From Brienomyrus brachyistius (Eukaryota; Chordata; Actinopteri; Osteoglossiformes; Mormyridae): DNA of 64,000 bases. The stretch spans positions 13,157,519-13,221,518 of the forward strand of contig NC_064539.1 in NCBI RefSeq assembly GCF_023856365.1, read 5' to 3'. The notes beneath the pieces were generated by a model, which was not told the origin of the DNA, ran no database searches, and saw nothing but the letters and a program-made list of their open reading frames with translations. This document shows, one piece after another, positions 1 to 11,514 of this stretch (position 1 is the first letter of the stretch; each line of letters begins with the position of its first letter). Both the position numbers and the translations under genes were made by a program.

Positions 1-2763
1 AGTTTTAATCTGGACGCTGGCAGAAAAGCCAAAATTGTTTTGTGACTGGTCAGTGAAAATAGCTGGGAGATGTTTTGTAAGTCACTTCAAGCTTATCTTA
101 AACAGCCACATATTGTGTTGCACTTTAATTACCGCTGGACCCAGTCGCCTTTGCTCTCATCAGGCAATGTTATCATTATTGCTGTGCTTGTCACAGGACA
201 GTTAAGATTTCTTTGAAAGCACCTCTCTGAGGGCAGATGTTTTAGATTGCCAGCATGTTGCACAAAGACAACAACAGCAAGGGAGAAAGTCTTCATTAGC
301 TCTATTGTGAGCGTGTCAAAATGCATAATTGCTTTTAATCGTCTAATAGTTTAGTACAATGCCTTCCTTGTGTCAATGTAATGAGCTGAGAATGTTCGGC
401 TCCAAGTAGCATATTGCTTTACCGTTTTTTGATTACAAAATGAAGCCTTTTAGTTTGTATCAGTTTTTCACTGCCTGGTGTCTGACACAGTTTATTCTGA
501 CTCACCCTAAATGTTTTTGGGTGAAATTTTTATGAGATATCTTAAAAATGAGAACAAGAAGATGGGGAATGTTTCTACTCCACATACCACAGTCCCTTAA
601 TTATGGCTGCATTACTTCTTTACTTTATTTGCTATTATTATCCATAGTGTTTATTCAATCACTTCAATCTGTCTCATTTTTATTCTTTCTCCCTCTATCA
701 TCATCACTTAATTATTTTCACTGTCTTGTCTTCAATTTTAACAATAATAAAATCATACCTGCACCCTCCCGGCTGGCCCATGCTTCATCATGCCAACATG
801 CCACCTGACACCAGCATCAACAACAGGAAGTCCGTGTGATGCACCAGGAGCCCACAGAGGCAGCCAGCACCCAGCTTTCATTTCGTATTACCCATTGACT
901 CCCTGATGCACAGCTTGGGGGGTGGGGCGATTGGGATGTTTTTCTGGCTGCCAGAGTCCATGATATCGACATGCAACTGGAGAGTGTAATTTCTAAAATT
1001 AGAAATGTTTCCACAGCGGTTGTACACACTGGCACAAACGGGGGTCTCTAAACTATGGGTCTCAGGAACACTGCACCACACATTCAGAAAGCAGAACCAC
1101 ATCCTGACCCCTCTACCTGTCTGCTTATAAGGGTGAAGAGATTTAATCAGACTATTTATCCTCCAGTTCTGCCATTCAGACAAGTGGGGAGAAAATACAA
1201 ATTACTTCATTAACAAAGGAAGAACTGAAGCCTGTTTTAATTTAAAATGACATAATCGCAATAAAAACCTGCAGTGATTGTACATGAGAATAATAACAAA
1301 AATAGGATAACAAAAAAAACTCTAAATTGGATAAAAGGTCAGAAATGGCAAAGTTCTCACTTTCCTCCTATGAAAATTCTGTTAACTTTTCAAGAAACAC
1401 TTGTTTGACTTATCTTATATATCTATGTCAAATCTGTAGATCCAATGAAAAAAATGAATAATTCTCAAGACACCAAAAGACATAATGATTACTCTTCAGT
1501 TGGGAAACTATTTGAAACCTTGTTCACCATCTGAAGTTTAAGATTTATACTTTATTACATTTGAAACCCCATCAAAAATAAAAACAATTAAAACCCCATT
1601 TTAATAAGTAGGACCCTAACTAGATAAAGAAAGTACAGTCTACATACACTTACACTTTTTCTCTTAGGAACTAAGGCAAGCAGAAAACACAAACAAATTG
1701 CTGTTGGGGATTTTCCCAAAGTATAAATATCTTTTTCTGGAGTTGATATACTAGTACTATCCAACCTTCCATAACGACTTATCAAGTACAGAGTTTTGGG
1801 GTCAGACATAATTCTGCTATGTCGTTGCTAACTGTCTAGGAGCTAGAATTGTTAATGCATGGAACTATTTGGCTGGTAATTTTAGTTGAGAAGATATATT
1901 CTACGAATACAAATTATAAAGAATATAGAGTTTTTTATGAACCTCAGTTCTAAGTTCCACCTTACAAGACTAACTAATGAAAACTGACATAGTTTATGGT
2001 AAGACTAATGATTTAACTGACTCCTTGTTTAATTCTTAATTTGCTTTGTTTGAGTGTTACATTTTTATATTAGAATATAGCTTTCACTGTCAAATATTTA
2101 CACCATCAAGTTAAGTTAAAAATCATCTTGAATTTAAATGAAAACATACAAGCGATACAGGTGGATGATCAAAAAATATCCTAAATGATACTGTTATTAC
2201 ATAAAGATATGTCTGTTATTAATGCTTGTTTTCTTTTTAATATTTTCCAGTATTAGTTTTAAGGCACCTCTATGTTATTTATTGGATTACTTTTCCTTCT
2301 AAAATAGGAGAGGTATCAATCACATGAGAGATTAAAGCATATGGGACATTCGACTTAAGAACTGTGTTAGTGTATTAGCTTGTTGTCTGTTTGACTAATG
2401 GGACGGCATTGTGTCTGCAGACCAAAGCATCACAGCTATGTGAACAGTGTCAGGCTTCACAGATCTCATATTACTTCCGGTATGTGAAAGAAGAACATTG
2501 CCAGCAGTCCAGGGCTGCATGTGTCCTCACCGTGTTTCCTAATTGTGGAAAGATGGGGACACCATCTCTCTCATAACGCCGGCTCTGATAACCTCTGTTT
2601 TCCTTGATTAATCTCATCTACTTTTTATTGCTCTTATCTAGTTTTGTTTGTGCGTTTGTTTTTTTAGTAATCGACTCAAATTAGAATTGTGTTTTGCCTT
2701 ATGCTCACCAAAACAACAATTTTTTATTTAGTGTTTTTTTTTTTACTTGTTTTGACTGTTTAT
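1..2763. other. Unassigned AT-rich DNA
   Basis: I recognise no gene, RNA or repeat family here. The longest open stretch is a 101-codon minus-strand frame at 878-1183, in a slightly more GC-rich patch. It has no motif I know and no clear splice signals, so I do not call it a gene. The rest is low-complexity AT-rich sequence typical of fish introns or intergenic DNA. Confidence 0.5.
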
Positions 2764-2775
2764 TGTAAACTATTG

Positions 2776-2911
2776 CTGCGATGGGCTGGCCCCCCATCCT
2801 GGGTTGTTCCCTGCCTCGTGCCCATTGCTTCCGGGATAGGCTCCGGACCCCCTGTGACCCAGTAGGATAAGCGGTTTGGAAAATGGATGGATGGATGGAT
2901 GGATGGATGGA
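2776..2911 (+). mobile_element. 5'-truncated SINE (ATGG-tailed family), with perfect TSD
   Basis: This is the 3' part of the ATGG-tailed SINE seen nearly complete at 41632-42017: the conserved tail region (gatgggctgg, ggataggctccgg, ggataagcggtttgg) followed by an ATGG repeat. It is bounded by a perfect 12-bp direct repeat, TGTAAACTATTG, at 2764-2775 and 2912-2923. Loss of the 5' end with an intact simple-repeat tail and a target duplication is the usual product of LINE-driven target-primed reverse transcription. The perfect duplication suggests a relatively recent insertion. Confidence 0.9.
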
Positions 2912-2987
2912 TGTAAACTATTGTGCCAAATGAAAAGGATACTTACCTTTAAATGCCTAAAATCTGTGTGTCACATGTTTGTGGGGT

Positions 2988-3190
2988 TGGTCTGTGGTTC
3001 AGTGGATTAGGATCCTGTGTCTATAATCAGAAGGTAACTAGTTTAGAACTTGTGAGCAGCAGACTGATTTTACTATTGAGCTTCTGACCAAAGCCCCTAA
3101 CCCCAAGTTACTATCTGACTATCTGACCTTGCTTTCTTAATCATACACCACTTTGGATAAATCAGATTGCTCTAGTCACCCCAGACAATA
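2988..3190 (+). mobile_element. tRNA-derived SINE (second family), degraded
   Basis: An A-box-like stretch (tgtggttcagtggattagg) is followed about 35 bases later by a decayed B-box region, then the block 'accaaagcccctaacccc' and 'ccactttggataaa'. Those blocks are characteristic of tRNA-derived fish SINEs that carry a 'gcaaggcccttaacc' core. The same family occurs on the minus strand at 24938-25134 and 5'-truncated at 57589-57804. It is diverged, and I see no clear target duplication. Confidence 0.65.
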
Positions 3191-3252
3191 GCAGTTGTCT
3201 GTTTCTTAAACTCAGTTACATCTGAAGACTGCTTTACACTTCTGCATAGAAT

Positions 3253-3316
3253 CTACACCATAGCCTGAGGCACACCTCTCTAGAAGTGTAACTACAGGTG
3301 TCAGGCTACGGTGTAG
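3253..3316. repeat. Inverted repeat, possible small MITE
   Basis: The 16-base arm at 3253-3268 (ctacaccatagcctga) is the reverse complement of 3301-3316 with one mismatch, around a 32-base spacer. This would fold as a hairpin. It resembles the short palindromic elements common in fish genomes, but I cannot name a family. Confidence 0.5.
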
Positions 3317-3434
3317 CGTACACGGCTACATGGCTATCTACACATGCATTTGCGCATTATCTTCTGATGCAAGGATGACATTATTGTCTTGAAGAACCAA
3401 TGATACTTAAATGAGGAGTGGCATTGGTCCAGGC

Positions 3435-3536
3435 CAGTGGTTCTCAAAGTCGGTCCTCGGGACTTGCGTGTGGGGCCGGGATAGCTGGAAAACAAGCAGG
3501 GCAGTGGGGCCTGAGGACTGACTTGGAGAACCACTG
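3435..3536. mobile_element. 102-bp hAT-like MITE
   Basis: The element begins CAGTGGTTCTCAAA and ends with its approximate reverse complement (ttggagaaccactg). The inverted arms run about 28 bases with few mismatches. CAGTGGTTCTCAAA-type ends are typical of hAT transposons and their MITEs. The 8-bp flanks, gtccaggc and gttcaaga, match at only five of eight positions, so the target duplication, if that is what it is, has decayed. It has no coding capacity. Confidence 0.7.
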
Positions 3537-3867
3537 GTTCAAGAGAACAATTCCATTGTATATAGGGGTTGACTCTGAGCAGTACCAAAGTGCCCTTATT
3601 ATTGGTAATATTTTGGTTTTAATGTCACAGTCTTCATTTTTACTCCATTTTCCAAAAATAGAACATGGTTTAGCTGTGAGCACCCTAATATATTTTCACA
3701 AATATTGATCTTATTTCCTGTCCCATGAGATCCTCATCTAATCAAATCCTGGAAATTGTTAAAGCACACTGCATGTGGAACAGTCAGCCAGGAAAAGGCA
3801 CAGTTTATGCACCAGTGTTGTCATAAATACAAATGTACAAGGCACCTGTTTTTATTTTACCATTTCA

Positions 3868-3922
3868 CTGTGACCCAGTACTGGATTTGTGGTCTGGAAG
3901 ACAAACAGATGGATGGATAAAT
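3868..3922 (+). mobile_element. 3' fragment of ATGG-tailed SINE
   Basis: A short stretch reading 'tgacccagta...gatttgtggtctggaa' followed by atggatgga matches the last ~50 bases of the ATGG-tailed SINE with several substitutions. It ends just before the solo LTR. It is too short for a firm call. Confidence 0.45.
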
Positions 3923-3936
3923 TTTCCCCATAGAAT

Positions 3937-4614
3937 TGTTATGGGCACAGGGCATGGTGCAGGCAGAATGAAGCGATGATCCACTGGCAGCTCCAGGACA
4001 GAGGGGTTTATTATGAACAGAATTAATCAAACATACTGGGAATAAATACAAAAAAAAAGGCCACAAGGGTTCAGAAATAAGAGGAAATCACTACAAACTA
4101 AATCATAAATAAGCCTAGACAGGGAAAGGGGTAATACAGAGATTAGAACTAGGGAAAGAGTAACACTCACAGACCAAATCACAATGATTGACTGGGGAAG
4201 GTAACAAAGGCAGGCACTTAAATACACTGATACTGAGGACTAACAAAGGGCAGGTGTGAATAATCAAGAACAATCAATCAAACGGCAGAGCAGGGCAACA
4301 GGCAACACGTGGAATGAACTACGGTAAATGAGCACTGGACAAGGGAACTCTAACGAACACCAAGACTACGAAAAGGACTAAAACCAGTACAAGCAGAATA
4401 TAAAACAGAGCACTAGCATTCTAACTCAAAACAGGGAAGCAATGATATTAATAACAAAAAGGGAGAAAAAAAACAGAAAATAAAACAGGTGAAGCTGGCA
4501 TTGAGCCCATAAGCAGAGGGTTTCAGGAAGAGAGAAAACACACTAGGATTGAAAAGCAAATGACAGAAGGGGGAGAGGTCAGAGGGTGGGGCCAGGCAGG
4601 CCCTGACCCTGACA
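3937..4614 (-). mobile_element. Solo LTR (Gypsy-like), with 4-bp TSD
   Basis: In element (minus) orientation this 678-bp segment starts TGTCAGGG and ends ATAACA, with the TG...CA ends expected of an LTR. It is flanked by the direct repeat GAAT at 3933-3936 and 4615-4618. It carries a TATA-like 'gtgtatttaag' and a late 'aataaacc' polyadenylation signal, the usual promoter-then-poly(A) order of an LTR. A related copy lies on the plus strand at 8340-9144. No gag or pol sequence adjoins it, so it is best read as a solo LTR left by recombination. The 4-bp duplication favours a Gypsy/Ty3-type element, but the superfamily is inferred. Confidence 0.75.
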
Positions 4615-4624
4615 GAATATTGGT

Positions 4625-6866
4625 TCCAAAAAACCTATGATGAAAAGGTATTACAGCAAAGTCTCGTCGGGCTCTGGGCTCTGGAACCAATCTCCTAGAG
4701 AGGGACTGGATACTCTTTTCTTATGGAGTTGTAGCGGGTGGGCGATGCCAGGCTGGGTTAGCGCTACTGGTGGCCCCACAGCTCGGTTCATTAACATCAA
4801 AATTTTTTGATTGGGAGAAACGGACTCCCTGATCTGAACCCGAGTGGTGTTCTGTTATTGGACTTCTGTGCCATGCATGGTTTGTTCATAACAAAGGGTG
4901 TCCATAAGTGGACATGGTACAAACATTCCCGGGGCTATAGGTCGATGATTGATTTTATAATCGTATCAGCTGATCTACGGCCTTCTGTCTTGGACACTCG
5001 GGTTAAGAGATGGGCAGAGCTGTCAACTGATCACCACCTGGTGGTGAGTTGGCTCAGGTGACAGGGGAGGAAGCCGGTCAGACTTGGCAGGCCCAAGTGC
5101 ATAATGAGGGTCTGCTGGGAATGCTGGGAATGCTGGGAATGCTGGGTCTGCTGGGAATGCTGGGAATGCCTAGCAGAGGCTCCTGTTTGCCAGATCTTCA
5201 ACTCCAACTACATACCGGAAGGTTGGGGAGATTGAGTCTTAATGGAGGTTGTTTTGATCCTCCGTTATTGAAGCAGCCGTGCGAAGCTGTGGCTGCAGGG
5301 TGGTTGGTGCCAGTCGTGGCAGAAACCCCTGTACCTGATGGTGGACACCAGAGGTGAGGGGGGCTGTCAACCTGAAGAAGGAGGCCTACAGGGAATTATT
5401 ATCCCGGAGGTCTCCGGAGGCAGCTGATGGGTACCGGCAGGCCAGGTGGTACGCGGCTCGGGCGTTTACGGTAAACCAGGATGTGGGAGGAGTTTGGTGA
5501 GGCCATGCAAAGTGACTTTCGGTCGGCTTCAAAAAGGTTCTGGCAAACGGTACAAAATTTCAGGAGGGGGAAGCAGCTCCTGGTTCCTGCTGTTTACAGT
5601 GGGGAGGGGGTGCTGTTGACCTCACCTGGGAACATCACCCGGAGGTGGAAGGAATACTTTGAGGACCTCCTCAACTCTGCCTCAGATTCATCTACACGTA
5701 GCGCCTTCGAGACATCAGAGGACACGGCGTCAGAGGGGGCTGGGGAGGACTTGCACATCACTGGGGCTGAAGTTGCCAGGGTGGTTAAAGAGCTCTTTGG
5801 CAGCCGGGCCCCGAAGGTGGACGAGACTCGTTCGTGGTTCCTGAAGACTCTGGATGTTGTGGGGCTGTCATGGCTGACACGCCTTTTCAACAGTGCGTGG
5901 AGGTCAGGGACAGTGCCGCTGGACAGACCAGAGTGGTGGTCCCCTTAAATAAGAAAGGAGACCAAAGACTGAGTTATAAATACAGGGGGATCACACTTCT
6001 CAGCCTTCCTGGGAAAGTCTATTCCGAGGTATTGGAGAGGAGGGTGAGATCGATTGTTGAATCTCGGATTCAGGAGGAACAATGCAGTTTTCGTCCTGGC
6101 CATGGAACACTGGACCAGCTTTATACCCTAGCAAGGATATTGGAGGGAGCCTGGGAGTTTGCTCATCCAGTTTACATGTGTTTTGTGGACTTGGAAAAAG
6201 CTTATGATCAGGTTTCTCGAGGGGCTCTGTGGGGGGTGTTTCGGAAGTATGGGGTTCAGGGCCCGTTAACCGCGGGCAATTCGATCCCTATATGAACGGA
6301 GAAGAAGCTTGGTGCGCATTGCCGGTAATAAGTCAGACGTGTTCCCAGTGTGTGTTGGGCACCACTAGGGCTGTCCTTTGTCACCTATCCTGTTTATAAT
6401 ATTTATGGACAGGATTTCTAGGGCTGCAGCCGGAGTGTTGAGGGTGTTCAGTTTGGTGGCCTCAGGATTGCATCGCTGCTTTTTGCAGATTACTTATTCC
6501 TGTTGGCTTGATCTGCTGGGGACCTCCTGCGAGCTCTGGAGCGGTTTGCAGCCGAATGCGAATCGGCAGGAACAAGGATTAGCACCTCCAAGTCCGAGAT
6601 CATAGTTCTCAGCCAGAAATGGGTGGATTGTCCTCTTCAGGTCAGGGAGGAGGTACTGATCTCAAGTGGAGGAGTTCAAGTATCTTGGGGTCTCGTTTAC
6701 GAGTGATGGTAGAAAAGATCGAGAGCTGGATAGACGGATTGGAGCGTTCGTCGTGGCCAAAAAAGAACTGAAGCTGAAAGCAAAGCTCTCGATCTATTAG
6801 TCCATCTTTGTTTCTACACTCACCTATGGTCATGAACTGTGTGTAATGAACGAAATGAGACACACA
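4625..6866 (+). pseudogene. Broken Rex3/RTE-like LINE (endonuclease and reverse transcriptase)
   Basis: This is a relic of a non-LTR retrotransposon polyprotein. About 4650-4790 matches the start of an APE-type endonuclease. An internal deletion joins it to the endonuclease C-terminus at 4807-5061 (SMIDFIIVS, LSTDHHLVVSW). The linker and start of RT follow at 5481-5930 in another frame. RT motifs YRGITLLSLPGK and CFVDLEKAYD (aspartates at 6188-6190 and 6206-6208) lie at about 5950-6210, and LSPILFIIFMD near 6378. The catalytic FADD block reads FADY at 6482-6493. Several frameshifts and stops are present. The copy ends inside the post-RT region near 6866, so the real 3' end is missing. The GQTRVVVP and LSP blocks fit Rex3 (RTE clade) as I remember it; the family name is less certain than the class. 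Confidence 0.85.
5108..5170 (+). repeat. 9-bp minisatellite inside the LINE
   Basis: The unit gctgggaat is repeated about six times with one variant (gctgggtct). It sits where related LINEs have a single 'VCWE' codon block. The array is in phase with the codons and encodes repeated CWE or LGM, depending on frame. It looks like local slippage after the element died. Confidence 0.8.
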
Positions 6867-6938
6867 TACAGTGACAATTACTGACTCCCTTTTGGTGAAG
6901 TAGTTTCATCTCACACTGAAAAAAATAGAAAAATCCAA

Positions 6939-7067
6939 CCTCCATCCATTCATTTTCTGACACAACTCAATCCCAACTGGGGTCGTGGCGGGGACCAGAG
7001 CCTATCCCGGGAACAATGGGCGCAGGCGGGAACCAACCCTGGGCAGTCGCCAACACACCGCAGGGCG
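6939..7067 (-). mobile_element. 5'-truncated ATGG-tailed SINE, minus strand, with TSD
   Basis: Read on the minus strand this gives the SINE tail: 'cccgggataggctctgg', then 'ttgagttgtgtcagaaaatgaatggatgga'. The flanks carry a 9-bp direct repeat AAAATCCAA at 6930-6938 and 7068-7076. It inserted shortly downstream of the LINE relic. Substitutions relative to the 41.6 kb copy are frequent, so it is older or from another subfamily. Confidence 0.8.
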
Positions 7068-7129
7068 AAAATCCAATCTTTCATTGAAATAAATTTAATC
7101 AAAGAAAAAGAAACCTGTCATCAAGAAAT

Positions 7130-8235
<1,106 letters not shown>

Positions 8236-8339
8236 ATACTAATCTACAAGCCAAAGGATTAGAACCAGCAACCTTACGCTCACAGGAAACTTTACAATCG
8301 CAGCCCTAACTTGCAGAGCCAGAACCTTTGATTATGCAG

Positions 8340-9144
8340 TGTAGCTATCAGGATCTGCACCTGTCCAGCCCTGTCATTCCTGTCTTCTCCCCATTTGGCC
8401 AGCAGGTGTTGCTGCCCATCCCGTCCTCCTCCTTGTCTCGTCCCTTCAGCCCCAGTATGCCTAGTTTGTCCTCCCTCTTCCCTAGACTGCTGCATAGCTC
8501 AGTGGGTTGAGTGTGTGGCTTGGAGTATCATCCCCTCTGCTCATGAATTTGAGGCTGGCTAGGGACCAGGCTCCCCTTTTGGTTAATTTTATTACATTTT
8601 ATTTTCCATAGTGTTTGGTATTGTTTTCTTTGTCTTTGCTTTGTGTTCATGATTTTGGTCCCCCCTTGTTGTGCCTGAGTTAAGTATGTTCTGTTTGTAT
8701 TTGTTCATAGATTTTTTGTAGTATAGTCAGCCATCTGTTATGTTCTCTAGATTCTTGTACCATGTATTGGTAATTTATTTCGCCGGTTGCTTGTTGTTCT
8801 GTGTCTCGTTGATTGCTCAATGTTTTTGGTGATTCACACCTGCCCTTTGTTAGCGCTCGTTACCTGTGTATATAAGTGCTTGCCTTTGTTCTTTGTCCAA
8901 TCAGTCATAGTGCTATGGTCCTCTGTATTGTCCTCCTTTGGTTTTTGTAGCTAGTTCTGTTTCCATGATTGTGTTATCCTTCTTAGGTTGCTCTGTTATT
9001 TTTCCCTGTTTGTTTTGACACCTTGCGATCCTTTTATTTTGTGCTTTCCCTGTTTTGTTCCATTTTGTTAATAAACCTCTCTGCCTTGGAGTCGCAGTTG
9101 GATTGTCACATTTTTCCCAACTGCACCATGCCCCTGCTGTAACA
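8340..9144 (+). mobile_element. Solo LTR, same family as 3937-4614, with SINE-like insert
   Basis: The segment starts TG, ends AACA and is flanked by GCAG at 8336-8339 and 9145-9148. Large parts align with the minus-strand LTR at 3937-4614, including 'cacacctgccctttgttag', the TATA box (tatataag at 8879-8886), 'cctgcctttgtt', the aataaacc signal (9070) and the terminal 'ctgcaccatgccc'. It is about 127 bp longer, largely because of a tRNA-like stretch at about 8486-8580. No internal retroviral genes adjoin it. Because the two LTRs point in opposite directions they are not the two ends of one element. Confidence 0.7.
8486..8580 (+). mobile_element. Fragment of a third tRNA-like SINE family
   Basis: The stretch 'gctgcatagctcagtgggttgagtg' is a good A-box context. 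It is followed by 'tgtggcttggagtatc', a decayed B-box (catgaatttgaggctgg) and 'ctagggaccagg'. The same order and wording occur at 53157-53243. It lies within the solo LTR and is absent from the other LTR copy, so it is probably a nested insertion. Confidence 0.55.
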
Positions 9145-9148
9145 GCAG

Positions 9149-10954
9149 CTATAGCTAGATAGATAACTAGATATAGATGAATTAGATAGACAGAGACAGA
9201 AAGAACGCTGGTAAATAATGTGGGGTTTCCTATTGTGCTGGAAGTTATATTAGAAATGCAAGGATGTGGGCCATGTTTGTCCTCTTGGTGTTTTTAAATT
9301 TTTCTTTGTAATTTTGGGAACGTTTCATAATTTGATAAAAGGAGACAGAGATGATAATTTCTCCGAACAGAGCAAAAGATGATATTCAAAAGGTAACAGA
9401 CTGCATATAAATATCAAACAATTAGACTGTCTAGAGTGGTTGCAAAGGGGTGGTAAATTTCTGGAAACTCTCCAGAAACATTTCAGAAACTGGTGAATTT
9501 TGGACACATTCCAAGATGGAAACTTTCCAGGGGAATTAACTGGAATATATGGAAATTAACAGGAAAATTCCCAGAATTTTACAATCCATACATTGACTAG
9601 CAAATTGATGGCAGTATCATCCATATTAGTTAAATAACTTTAATTATTTGCAATTGGTATTCACTGGGTTAAACCTGGCAGTGACAGAAGGCATGCCATA
9701 TATCTCACTGAACATGATTTTCAAAGTCTGATGGTAACTGACTTCGGCTTGTAGTTGTTCAGTGAGTCAACATTACTACAAAATGTTTAACATTTTTAAC
9801 ATAGTAATCTTCTGAGCTTATTACTGAAAATGAAACCACAACCATTCCATCTGTCTTGAGCAACCACTCATACAAATACAGTAATAATTATCCTGAAGGA
9901 ATATCAACACACTACAGTACAATAAAAACAGACTCTGGAAAATTTCACTGTCACACGTAGAGCTGGGTTTGAGTATACAAGAGAGGTCAGGAAAGCTTGG
10001 AAATGCCAACATTAACTGCCAAGAGACTGTATTATGCTTCAAAGCTGAAAGGATTGGAGAAATGTAAGTGTGTTGATTGTGATGGCATGAAAAGTGCTTA
10101 ACTGAAAAACTAGGCAGAAATATTTGATTCTTTAGAACTTTTATAATTCTGTGTTTGTGATTTAATAGTTAGTGATGCATGTCAGTTTGCAATCAACTGA
10201 TCTGATTTTATCCTTCAACTGAACAATTTTTATAAGATGATTAAAGGATTTAATGAAATGAAAAAAAATGAAATTTTATTGATAAAGAGAGGCAAGGCTA
10301 CCTCTAAACCTCATACAGCTAAAGAATAAGAACTTAAGAATGTGAAAATTCTACTGTTTTAAGGTGCGTTAAGACAAAAAAGAGCCTGGCTGTGCAATGC
10401 TGCTTCAAAAAAGTAACTTATGAAATGTGTTATGTGTTTCATTCTTGCTCTGTAAACAAATGTATATTTATATCTTGATATGATAAATTTAAAACCTTAC
10501 TGTATTTATACTGTAGGTAACAGCACATTTTTATTAAAATTCCAGCTTGTGTGATGCCATGTTTTGCCATGTTGCAAACAATGTTCCACTGTATCTGCAT
10601 GACTCCACCAATATTTTTCTTCCATGTTTAATTGGTATAACTCCAGATTAATTAGTACCCTGTATGCAAATTCTTGCCTGTCTAGATGTTTCTGTGTTTC
10701 ATCATGACCCTCGTCAGCTATTCCAATAATCCCGTGTTCTTCCAACCAATAGGACAACCGTTTTTGTTCTTGCAAGACAAAGAATATACTTGGCAGTATA
10801 CTGTAATGTTTTATTTACATTTTATGAAAATATTTAGAAGCAGCCATTCAACTAATGAGAAACGTTTTTTTTTGTCATCTTACAGTGGTCTTAAAATGTG
10901 GGGTGAAACATACCCTAAAATGAAGTGCTATACAAGCATAATTTACTCAATGAA
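9149..10954. other. Unassigned AT-rich DNA
   Basis: There is a short GATA-rich patch at about 9155-9205. Otherwise I see no gene or known repeat. A minus-strand frame of 89 codons at 10506-10775 shows no familiar domain. Confidence 0.4.
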
Positions 10955-11158
10955 ATTAATGAAATATCACATATGAAGGGGGCGGCATGGTGGTGCAGTG
11001 GTTATATTAATGAAATATCACATATGAAGGGGGTGGCATGGTGGTGCAGTGGTTATATTAATGAAATATCACATATGAAGGGGGTGGCATGGTGGTGCAG
11101 TGGTTATATTAATGAAATATCACATATGAAGGGGGTGGCATGGTGGTGCAGTGGTTAG
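10955..11158 (+). repeat. Four tandem 51-bp units made of target site plus SINE head
   Basis: Units begin at 10955, 11006, 11057 and 11108. Each consists of about 23 bases of flanking DNA (attaatgaaatatcacat...) joined to the first ~28 bases of the SINE (ggcatggtggtgcagtgg). The first unit has gggggcggc while the other three have gggggtggc, and the fourth runs on into the full SINE. Because 51 is a multiple of three the array stays open and encodes a 17-residue repeat (INEISHMKG.AWWCSGY), which I regard as accidental. Confidence 0.9.
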
Positions 11159-11502
11159 CACTGTCTTCCCAGTGCTAACTGGGAACCTGGCTTCTGGGAC
11201 CTGGCTTCTAGTCTCTATTAGAGTTCCATGTGCGTGGAGTTTGCATGTTCTCCCTGTGTTGCTGTGGTATTTCCTCTGTGTATTCTGGTCTTCCTCCACA
11301 GTCCAAAAACTTGCAGAGGCTAATTGGAGTTACTTAATTGCCCATAGGTGTGCATGTGAATGGTGTGTGAATGTGTCCTGCATTGGGTTGGCACCATATC
11401 CTGGGTTGTTTTTGCCTTATGCCTGTAGCCTCCAGGATAGACTCCAGACTTTCTACCACAATGAACAGGACAAGCAGAATCAAAAAATGGATGGATGGGT
11501 GG
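11131..11502 (+). mobile_element. ATGG-tailed SINE, near full length
   Basis: It starts ggggtggcatggtggtgcagtgg (A-box context) and continues through 'gtggagtttgcatgttctccc', 'cacagtccaaaaac', 'ggctaattggagttac' and the tail (caaaaaatggatggatgg). The B-box region near 11190-11220 is disturbed: the phrase 'gggacctggcttct' is duplicated there. The sequence after the tail, atcacatgaaat, matches the target part of the upstream 51-bp unit (atcacatatgaa), giving a near-perfect target duplication. Confidence 0.85.
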
Positions 11503-11514
11503 ATCACATGAAAT

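Noticed and set aside
10955..11158. CRISPR-like array or small repetitive protein
   Set aside because: The units are directly adjacent with no unique spacers, contain a SINE head, and the host is eukaryotic. The open frame follows only from a unit length divisible by three.
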